NCBI GenBank assembly: GCA_963784195.1
Contig: CAWARA010000015.1
Span: 248,001 to 312,000, forward strand
DNA length: 64,000 nucleotides
Source of the DNA: CAVQAH01 sp963784195
GTDB lineage: Bacteria; Acidobacteriota; Vicinamibacteria; Vicinamibacterales; 2-12-FULL-66-21
Direction of reading: 5' to 3'
The notes under the pieces are model-generated. The model made no database searches. It saw only the letters and a list, made by a program, of their open reading frames with translations, and was not told where the DNA came from. Below, piece after piece: positions 10,793-17,679 of the stretch; position 1 is the stretch's first letter; each line of letters begins with the position of its first letter. A program made the translations under genes and the position numbers.

Positions 10793-11680
10793 ATGCTCGA
10801 ACAAAGCAGACTGGCAACGTTCATGGTCGTCGTCATCGCGACGGTTGCGCCCTGCGAATTCGCGTCCACCACGTCACTCCCATCACCCTCGGGCGGGTTT
10901 CGGCGGCATCCCGACGATGTTCGGATCGAGCTCCAGCGGGATTACCTCGTTGCCGTCCGCGGCAGTGTTGGCGACCGTGACGGACTGACGTTTGTCGTCG
11001 ACACTGGCACCCTCCCCACGGTTGTCGACACGCGGATCGCAGGGCGATTCAGGAAGGTGGGGCCCAAAGTGCCCCTCGATTCATTCACACGAACAGACGA
11101 GCTCGAGAGCGTGGTAATACCAAAAATCGCTGCCGGATCGTTCTCCGCCGTGGATGTGCCGGCCTTGGTAGCCGACCTGTCGCGCCTGGAGCCGCGCTTC
11201 GGAATCAAGGCCGACGTTGTCGTGGGGGCGAGATTGTTGCGCGGCGCCTGCTTCAGCATCGATTACGTCCGTCGAAGGCTAAGCTTCGCGTGTCGCGGCG
11301 ATTGGCGAGCCACGCTGCCGCTCGATCGCGGCTCGCCTCATGTCGTCGCAAACGTGACGATCGATGGAACCCCGTTGCAACTTGTCGTGGACACGGGGTC
11401 TCAGGCGGTCGTTGTGTACGACTACGCGACGCCCGTGGCCTGGCAGTCCAGGGTCGAAGCCGAAATCGACGCCTGGGATTTTTCGGGACCGTTGCGCCTT
11501 CGCCGGTTGACAGCCGACGTGATTGCCGTCGGTCTCGCGACGTGGCAACGGCGCCCCGTCCACATCTTGTCCGGCGGCGTTCGGCGCCAGCTCTACGACG
11601 GCGTGCTCGGCGTCCGCGCTCTTGGCGTGTCGGCCGTGCAGTTCGATCTGGAACGGATGGTGCTCAGTTGGAACGAGTGA
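10793..11680 (+). CDS. Exported protein with two retropepsin-like DTG motifs
   Basis: 295 residues from ATG 10793, chosen because AGGAG at 10781-10785 lies 7 bases upstream. The N-terminus is hydrophobic and signal-like. Two aspartyl-protease-type motifs occur about 125 residues apart, LTFVVDTGTLPTVVDT and LQLVVDTGSQAVVVYD, each followed by a hydrophobic segment (VVGARLL, VLGVRAL) as in retropepsin-like halves. The layout suggests an intramolecular two-lobe aspartic protease-like fold in the periplasm. Whether both aspartates are active, and the substrate, are unknown. It stands between oppositely oriented genes and is probably monocistronic. Confidence 0.75.
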   Translation: MLEQSRLATFMVVVIATVAPCEFASTTSLPSPSGGFRRHPDDVRIELQRDYLVAVRGSVGDRDGLTFVVDTGTLPTVVDTRIAGRFRKVGPKVPLDSFTRTDELESVVIPKIAAGSFSAVDVPALVADLSRLEPRFGIKADVVVGARLLRGACFSIDYVRRRLSFACRGDWRATLPLDRGSPHVVANVTIDGTPLQLVVDTGSQAVVVYDYATPVAWQSRVEAEIDAWDFSGPLRLRRLTADVIAVGLATWQRRPVHILSGGVRRQLYDGVLGVRALGVSAVQFDLERMVLSWNE

Positions 11681-11709
11681 CACACGTAACTTGATAGCGC
11701 TCTCGACGC

Positions 11710-11737
11710 TTGGAATTGGAAGTTGGGCGTTGCCTAC
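11710..11737. repeat. Degenerate TTGGAAT-type heptamer array (4 units)
   Basis: Four imperfect seven-base units (ttggaat, tggaagt, tgggcgt, tgcctac) run between the 3' ends of two convergent genes and into the last codons of the DinB gene. It is one of about ten period-7 arrays in the window. Confidence 0.5.
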
Positions 11738-12303
11738 TGGCTCGCCGGCGGGACGATGTTGTTCATCCGCAGGTAGACGACGATCTGGCCGTAGTGATCT
11801 GAGGCGTGCCAGACCGCCAGCGTCGTGAGACCAAGCCGCGTGCTCTGACCGCCGTACGGGCCGCCTGCGGCTTCGAGCGCGTTCTCCGGGGTCATCGTCG
11901 CAAGTACCCCGCCTGCGTAGGCAAACGAGTCAGCAAGATACTTCGTCAACTCCGCTTTCGTGCGCGCCGGATTGGGTCCGCCTTTTTCGCACCCCTCCGG
12001 CGGCGTCTTCTTTTCGATCTCCATGAAGAACGCGTAGTTCGCGCAGGCGACGTGCTTCACTTGTTCGGCGAACGTTCGCACGCCCTTGAACGCGCCGTCG
12101 GTTGGAGCGAACGACCACTTGTCCTCGGGCATAGCCTCAGCGGCCGAGACGAACGACCGCTGAATCATCTGCCACCACGGCATGATCGTCGACACCATCG
12201 TCGGCGGGGTATTGGAACCAGTCTGCGCAAAGGCGATGGCTGGCGCGCTGAGCCATACTGCGAACAGGAGACCAACCGAGCGGCAGGAACGGCAGAGAAT
12301 CAT
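11734..12303 (-). CDS. Exported DinB-like protein
   Basis: 189 residues with a signal peptide ending near AIAFAQ. The body is a DinB/YfiT-type four-helix bundle. The possible metal-binding histidines are in VKHVACANY and in VWHASDHYGQIVVYLRMNN, followed by the family's closing IVPPAS. DinB-like enzymes include thiol-dependent transferases; no specific reaction can be assigned. A second DinB-like gene starts 88 bp away on the other strand, so the pair shares one promoter region. Secretion is unusual for a DinB fold but is seen in both members here. Confidence 0.85.
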   Translation of the reverse strand: MILCRSCRSVGLLFAVWLSAPAIAFAQTGSNTPPTMVSTIMPWWQMIQRSFVSAAEAMPEDKWSFAPTDGAFKGVRTFAEQVKHVACANYAFFMEIEKKTPPEGCEKGGPNPARTKAELTKYLADSFAYAGGVLATMTPENALEAAGGPYGGQSTRLGLTTLAVWHASDHYGQIVVYLRMNNIVPPASQ

Positions 12304-12329
12304 GTCGTCACTCCAGTCACGGGGGTCAC

Positions 12330-12335
12330 ATTATA
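12330..12335 (-). promoter_or_regulatory. Possible -10 box for the minus-strand DinB gene
   Basis: The minus strand reads a perfect TATAAT at this site, 27 bases before the ATG of the leftward DinB gene. No good -35 box stands at the right distance, so this is only a candidate. Confidence 0.3.
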
Positions 12336-12391
12336 GCGACGGGATACCTTTCGGGGCGCGCCGGCAAATTCCTCACGGAAGGAGACACCTG

Positions 12392-12916
12392 ATGGAAAGG
12401 CTGACTCGGTCCGTCGTCATTGCCGTTGCGTCCTCGGTCCTCTCGACGCTGGGGTCCCCGGCCGAAGCGCAACCCAAGCCGCCCGCGAACTCGCGCGAAA
12501 TGCTGCTCGTCCACTGGAACGACATTGGTGGCAAGGTCGTCAAGCTGGCCGAGGAATTTCCGGAGGACAAGTACAACTTCAAGCCGGTCGACGGCGTGCG
12601 GACCTTTGCGGACCAGTTGCGTCACGTAGCGTTCTGGAACATCTATCTGGCCAGGACCGCTCGAGGGGAAAAGGTCGACACGGCGCCGAACGAGATTTCG
12701 AAGACAGAGTTCGCAACGAAGGCGAAGATCGTGGAGGCGCTCAAACAGTCGGTTGCCGATGCCGCAGCAGAGCTGAAGAAGCAGCCGGACACGCCGCCGC
12801 TGAAAGTGGCTGACGGCTTCACCGCATTCATCGCTCACAACGGCGAACATTACGGTCAGCTCGTCGTCTACTACCGCCTCAACGGTCTCGTTCCCCCGGC
12901 ATCGCGCGGTCAGTAG
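12392..12916 (+). CDS. Exported DinB-like protein, divergent paralogue
   Basis: 174 residues from ATG 12392, chosen because GGAAGGAG lies at 12377-12384 and a signal peptide begins at this Met (MERLTRSVVIAVASS, cleavage near AEAQP). Conserved DinB histidines are in LRHVAFWNIYLA and AHNGEHYGQLVVYYRLNG, followed by LVPPAS. The C-terminal motif matches the neighbour encoded on the other strand, so the two are paralogues sharing an 88-bp divergent promoter region. Function beyond the fold is unknown. Confidence 0.85.
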   Translation: MERLTRSVVIAVASSVLSTLGSPAEAQPKPPANSREMLLVHWNDIGGKVVKLAEEFPEDKYNFKPVDGVRTFADQLRHVAFWNIYLARTARGEKVDTAPNEISKTEFATKAKIVEALKQSVADAAAELKKQPDTPPLKVADGFTAFIAHNGEHYGQLVVYYRLNGLVPPASRGQ

Positions 12917-12927
12917 TCGCGCCCGAA

Positions 12928-14920
12928 TCATTCTCGAGGTGCGTGCGGTCGGCTCACTTTCTTGACGAGCTCGGCGTAGCGCGGGTCGCCACGCAGCGGA
13001 TCGAGAACTGGATCGCAGGACAGATAGAGCAGCAGGTTCGTTCGCTCCTGATACGCACGTTCGAGCCATTCGAATGCTCGATTGAAATCGTGAAGCTGGG
13101 TGTACCCGACCGCGAAGAGAGCGGGAGAGACGTATTGGCGGCGCGAGATGGTGCTCAGCTCGTCCATCGCCTGAAAGCCAGCCTCCAGGTGACCGGCGCT
13201 GCCGTTGACCATGGCAAGCTGACCGAGCATCGACGGCAGACGCCCGTGCCGCTCGACGGCCTTTTTCAACGTCGCCAGACCGTCGTCGTAGCGTTTGGCA
13301 TTCGCGTATGCCGAACTGAGAAACCATTGCGCGATAGCGCGGTCGGGATCGAGCGTCAAGACCTCTTCGAACTTCCTGATGGCCTGGTCGTACTCTCTCG
13401 CCAGCCCGTAAATGAACGCAACTCTGACGCGAGTGTTGAGATCCAGGGGATCCAGCGATTCGGCTTGACGGGCGGTCTCGAGAGCCTCGTTGATGCGGTT
13501 CTGAATGAGAAGCTGATACGAGTACCAGACGAGCGTTGACGGGTCGCTGGCTCCAAGATCGAAAGCCCGCCGAAAACTTGCTTCAGCTCCTGGCCAGTCG
13601 AACTCCGACAACTGAAGGCGCGCGAGAACGGCATGTGCCTCTGACAGGTCCGGGTCCAGCGCGAGTGCTTTCCGCGCGGCTCTGATAGCCGGCCCCCGGA
13701 TTTCCGAGGGTGGCACACCTTGGAAAACGGTCGCACGCAGTTGTTGCGCTTTCGCGATTCCAGCATAGGCCGGCGCGTATGAGGGGTCGAGCGCAACCGC
13801 GCGCTCGAACTCGGACAGCGCCCGCGACGTCTGTGCTTCGGTTTCAGCGAGCCCTGCCAGGTGATAACGGCCGCGGAGGTACGCGTCGTACGCCGCTGGA
13901 TCGACGACACGCGCCGCCGCCAGGCGTGCGCGCTCCGGCGGGGTCATCGCGACTGGGATGTTGCGGGCGATGGCCGATACCGCCTCTCCTTGAAGCCTGA
14001 ACGATGTCGCGGGTGGACCCTTCGTAGGTCTGCGTCCATCGGTATCGGTCTCCGGCGACGTCGATGAGTTGCACGGTCAGGCGAATTCGATCCTCGGAAA
14101 GCAGCATCGAGCCCTGAACGACCGCATCGACCTTCAATTCACGCCCAATCTCTCCGATGGAATCGGCCGTGCCTCGATAGTGCTTGGTCGATTGGCGCGG
14201 GACGACGCGGAGTGCGTGAATCGATGCAAGCTCCGTGGTCAACGCTTCGGTGATCCCATCGACCAGGTAACGCTGACTGTCGTCGGCCGAGAGATTCTCG
14301 AACGGAATGACTGCCAGGGCCTGAATCGTGTCCCCGGGGCTGGATCGGTCGGCCGTTCGATTCGACCAAAGCAACGCGGCAGCCACGCCCACTATCAGAA
14401 CGGACGCCATCGCCAGCCATCTGACCGACCGAGAGGTGCCTGGTTGAGTGCCGACTGGCTCGGCGGGAATCGTTACCGCGGCCACCGACCCCGAAGTGAC
14501 AGGAGCAATGAAGCGGTAGCCCCGACGTGGGAGGGTTTCGACGAACCGGGGCGTCGACGCCGAATCGTCCAGGGCCTGACGGATTTTGTTGATGACGACG
14601 TTCAGGCCAGTGTCGAAGTCAACGAAGGTGTCCTCCGGCCAGAGCATCTTGCACAGCTCATCGCGAGTCACCAGTGTGCCTGGGCGCTCGATGAGCACTC
14701 GCAGTACCTGGCAAGCCTGTTCCTGGAGCCGGATTCGGCGGCCGGCTTTCCAGAGCTCTCCCGTAGCCGTGTCGAATTCGAAAATGCTGAAGCGTCCGAT
14801 CGACGGCGAATCGCGCGTCAATGGCCCTTCGGGCATGTGTCCAGCCTGCGTCATCTTATCAGTGGACGAGAAACCCGACGTGGCAACTCGTTGATTCTGC
14901 GCCGCTTCAGAAGTAACCAC
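12928..14920 (-). CDS. Winged-helix/TolB-like/TPR regulator; one frameshift
   Basis: About 663 residues once repaired. The ToxR-like winged helix lies at about residues 43-140 (VTRDELCKMLWPEDTFVDFD, then TLPRRGYRFIAP). A membrane segment follows near 170, then a periplasmic TolB-N-like domain (ALAVIPFENLSADD) and C-terminal TPR units (ALDPSYAPAYAGIAKA, DLSEAHAVLARL). The frame changes at 13996-13997; removing one base gives DIVQLQGEAVSAIARNIP, the expected joint. Start is uncertain, with ATGs at 14920, 14854 and 14836. It resembles the winged-helix/propeller gene upstream in its head but carries a different sensor. Confidence 0.82.
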
Positions 14921-15011
14921 TTTCCAAGGCGGGTTTTATGGCGCTCGCCCGTCCAGGTCTACACCATGGCGGCCTTCGTTCCAGCTGCAGTCCGGCAGCA
15001 CCGGAGGTCCC

Positions 15012-15680
15012 ATGCGCGCGCGATCCAGGGCTGTGCGTCTCTGCGTATCCCTCGCCTGTTCCATCTCTTATGGTGTGGTTCAGGGATACATTTCCGGGCA
15101 CCCCTTTCAGGTAGAACTCCGTATTGTCCCCGGGCCTGGACTCGACCCGCGGTTCGTGGCTTCCGCCGCATCCGAGCTGGTTGCTGTCTGGGGACCACTA
15201 GGGGTCGATGTCGTCCCGTTTACAAAGGCGCTGAGTCCGCGACCGGCCACTGGGGTCACCATGGTCATCGTCGAAGCACTGCCGGCGGAGCGCCAGGCCA
15301 ACACACTCGGATGGGTGGGCTTCCAGGATGACAAGACTGCGGCCCCTCTGATCTTCGTGTCGGTTTCCGCCGTGCGCCGCCTGATCGAACCGACAAACTT
15401 CAAAGGCGCCCCCTTCATGAGGATTCCCCAGGCGGGCCGTGATCGCTATATCGCACGGGCGATTGGCCGGGCTGCGGCTCACGAACTGGGGCACTTCCTG
15501 CTGTCTTCACGGGCGCACACCAGAAGTGGATTGATGCGCGAGCAATTCCATCCGCAGGAGCTCATCGAGGAGCCCCGAGCGTCATTCCGGCTCGAGAGAA
15601 CGGAACGTACGCAACTCGCTGCGCGCATCCTCGACAGGCAGTTCCTCACGACTGCGTCATCGCCCCCGCCTAATCGTTGA
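15012..15680 (+). CDS. Small metzincin-like metalloprotease, exported
   Basis: 222 residues from ATG 15012, with GGAGG at 15003-15007. A short signal-like segment opens the protein. The zinc-site motif HELGHFLLSSRAH near residue 157 has HExxH plus a third histidine, and SGLM follows as a possible Met-turn, as in metzincins. No other domain is visible, and the C-terminus is arginine-rich. Proteins of this size with this motif are common but uncharacterised in Acidobacteriota. Substrate unknown. Confidence 0.7.
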   Translation: MRARSRAVRLCVSLACSISYGVVQGYISGHPFQVELRIVPGPGLDPRFVASAASELVAVWGPLGVDVVPFTKALSPRPATGVTMVIVEALPAERQANTLGWVGFQDDKTAAPLIFVSVSAVRRLIEPTNFKGAPFMRIPQAGRDRYIARAIGRAAAHELGHFLLSSRAHTRSGLMREQFHPQELIEEPRASFRLERTERTQLAARILDRQFLTTASSPPPNR

Positions 15681-15750
15681 GCGGCGAGCGTCTGGTTCCG
15701 CGGGGCGTGTGTACGGGTTCGCTTGCATCGCGTGCTCGTCGTAAAGGACG

Positions 15751-16662
15751 ATGCTGCGTGTGAAGGCCACCTTCCCGGACTGGGTCGTGCCTATGGCAGC
15801 GACCCTCACACAGGAACGATTCACTGGGCCGGAGTGGATTTTCGAGCGCAAGCTCGACGGCATCCGCGTCCTGGCGTTCAAGCACGGCACCGATGTCCGG
15901 CTCTTGTCCCGCAACAAGCTGCCGCTCAACGACGCCTACCCCTCGGTCGTAGATTCGCTGAACGCCCTGCCCGTGCGCGACATCATTCTCGATGGGGAAG
16001 CCACGGGAGCCTGGGGCCGCCAGGGGCGGTTCACGTATCACGTCTTCGACATCCTGTGGCTCGACGGACGTGACGTGACGTCGCTGACGCTCGAGGAGCG
16101 TCAAGCCCTTCTGAAGAAGGTCCACTTCCGATCGCCGGTCGGACGAGTCGAGGCATTGGACGACGACAAGCCCTGGGAGCGCGCGTGCGCCGAGGGGTGG
16201 GAAGGCGTGATCGCCAAACGTCGCGATTCGAAGTACGAGCACCGGCGCTCGCCGCATTGGCTGAAGATGAAGTGCGAGGCGAGCCAGGAACTGGTCGTCG
16301 GCGGCTTCACGGATCCACAGGGCCAGCGTGTCGGTCTCGGTGCTTTGCTCGTCGGCTACTTCGAAGGCGGCGACCTGGTGTTCGCGGGCAAGGTCGGCAC
16401 GGGGTTGGACACCAAGCTGTTGCTCGACCTGCGAGGGCGTCTGAACGATCTCGAAATCCCGAAGACACCATTCACGAAGGCCGTCGGCCTGCCGCGGCTT
16501 CGCGCACACTGGGTGAAGCCCGAGATCGTCGTGCAGGTCGCCTTCATCGAGTGGACGGGGCACAACAAGATGCGCCATCCGCGGCTGCTCGGAGTGCGCT
16601 TCGACAAGGCCGCCCGCGAAGTCGTGCGGGAGGTTCCCGCGGAGCGCGCGAGGAAGGCGTGA
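15751..16662 (+). CDS. ligD: ATP-dependent DNA ligase, LigD ligase-domain type
   Basis: 303 residues. The nucleotidyl-transfer motif KLDGIR has its catalytic lysine at about residue 34. Other ligase motifs are LDGEATG, EGVIAKRRDSKYE and the WLKMK segment; an OB-fold with VVGGFTDPQG follows. This is the ligase half of the bacterial non-homologous end-joining enzyme LigD. It seals breaks by ligase adenylation and transfer to the 5' phosphate. The next gene, the LigD polymerase domain, overlaps it by four bases, so the usual fused enzyme is encoded here as two coupled genes. No Ku gene and no 3'-phosphoesterase domain are visible in the window. Confidence 0.9.
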   Translation: MLRVKATFPDWVVPMAATLTQERFTGPEWIFERKLDGIRVLAFKHGTDVRLLSRNKLPLNDAYPSVVDSLNALPVRDIILDGEATGAWGRQGRFTYHVFDILWLDGRDVTSLTLEERQALLKKVHFRSPVGRVEALDDDKPWERACAEGWEGVIAKRRDSKYEHRRSPHWLKMKCEASQELVVGGFTDPQGQRVGLGALLVGYFEGGDLVFAGKVGTGLDTKLLLDLRGRLNDLEIPKTPFTKAVGLPRLRAHWVKPEIVVQVAFIEWTGHNKMRHPRLLGVRFDKAAREVVREVPAERARKA

Positions 16663-17558
16663 TTACCCATCCCGAGAAGGTCCTGTTTCCTCCTTCAGGC
16701 GACGACGCTGGTATCACGAAGGGCGAGCTCGCGGCCTATTACGAAATGATCGCGCCGATCATGGTGCCGCACATCCGCGGCCGGCCGATCACCATGGAGC
16801 GCTATCCGGCCGGCATCGGCCAGAAGGGCTTCATGCACAAGGACGTGTCCCGGGGATTCCCGGCGTGGCTCGAACGTGTGGAAGTGCCGAAGAAGGACGG
16901 CACGGTGCACCATCCGCTCGTGACCGACACGCGCTCGCTGCTCTGGATGGCGAACCAGAACTGCATCACGCCCCACGTCTGGACCTCGCGGGTTCCGAAT
17001 CTGTATCAGCCGGACGTCTGTGTCTTCGACCTGGACCCGTCGGTGGATCGCCCCGACGTCCTGCGTGCGGCCGCACTCGGGTTGCGCGATCTGCTCGACG
17101 AGCTCGGCCTTCCGAGCTGGGTCAAGACCACCGGCTCCAAGGGTTATCACATCGTCGTGCCGCTCAATGGCGAGCAGGACATGGGTGTGGTCGCCCGCTT
17201 CGCGCACGCTGTCGGCCGTCTGTTCATCGCCCGCGATCCGGATCACCTCACCGAAGAGTTCAGCAAGGCCGACCGGGGAACGCGCATCTACGTCGATACC
17301 GGCCGGAACGGGTACAGCGCGACGTTTGCCGCGGCGTACGCGGTCCGTCCAAAGCCGGGCGCACCGGTTTCTGCGCCGTGCACGTGGGAAGAGATCGAAC
17401 GGGGCGAGGCCGCGCCGGCGACGTTCACGCTGCGGACGATGGCGGACCGCGTCGCGAAAGTCGGGGACATCTGGCGCGATATGCTCCGCCGGAAACGTTC
17501 GCTTCGCCAGCCGATCGAACGGCTCGAGCGTCTGCTTGCCTCCGAGGCCAAACGCTGA
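16659..17558 (+). CDS. ligD: LigD-type primase/polymerase domain protein
   Basis: 299 residues from GTG 16659, whose GTGA overlaps the TGA of the ligase gene; this start is exactly in frame and gives the family start VITHPEKVLFP. It is an archaeo-eukaryotic-primase-type polymerase. The catalytic aspartates are in FDLDPSVDRP, the nucleotide site is GSKGYHIVVPL, and the third acidic motif is YVDTGRNGYSATFAAAY. In NHEJ it fills gaps, preferring ribonucleotides. The longer open frame upstream is only a shadow of the ligase gene. Confidence 0.88.
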   Translation: MITHPEKVLFPPSGDDAGITKGELAAYYEMIAPIMVPHIRGRPITMERYPAGIGQKGFMHKDVSRGFPAWLERVEVPKKDGTVHHPLVTDTRSLLWMANQNCITPHVWTSRVPNLYQPDVCVFDLDPSVDRPDVLRAAALGLRDLLDELGLPSWVKTTGSKGYHIVVPLNGEQDMGVVARFAHAVGRLFIARDPDHLTEEFSKADRGTRIYVDTGRNGYSATFAAAYAVRPKPGAPVSAPCTWEEIERGEAAPATFTLRTMADRVAKVGDIWRDMLRRKRSLRQPIERLERLLASEAKR

Positions 17559-17565
17559 CCCGCGT

Positions 17566-17589
17566 CGTCCGGCTGAAGCCGGGCACTAC
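17566..17589 (-). repeat. REP-like GTAG palindrome
   Basis: Read on the minus strand the element is GTAG, then a palindrome with arms CCGGCT/AGCCGG and apex CTTCAG. It lies 8 bases after the polymerase stop codon. It belongs to the same family as the palindromes in the ribosomal operon. Confidence 0.6.
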
Positions 17590-17679
17590 GAACGCAACAA
17601 CAACCCCTGTCGCATCAATGTATTATCCGTCCACGAAATTTCCGAACGGCGGTATGCTGCGCAGGAATCGGAGGCTTCG

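Noticed and set aside
16185..16658. N-terminal extension of the LigD polymerase gene
   Set aside because: That part of the frame is out-of-frame text of the ligase gene; the polymerase similarity begins at GTG 16659.
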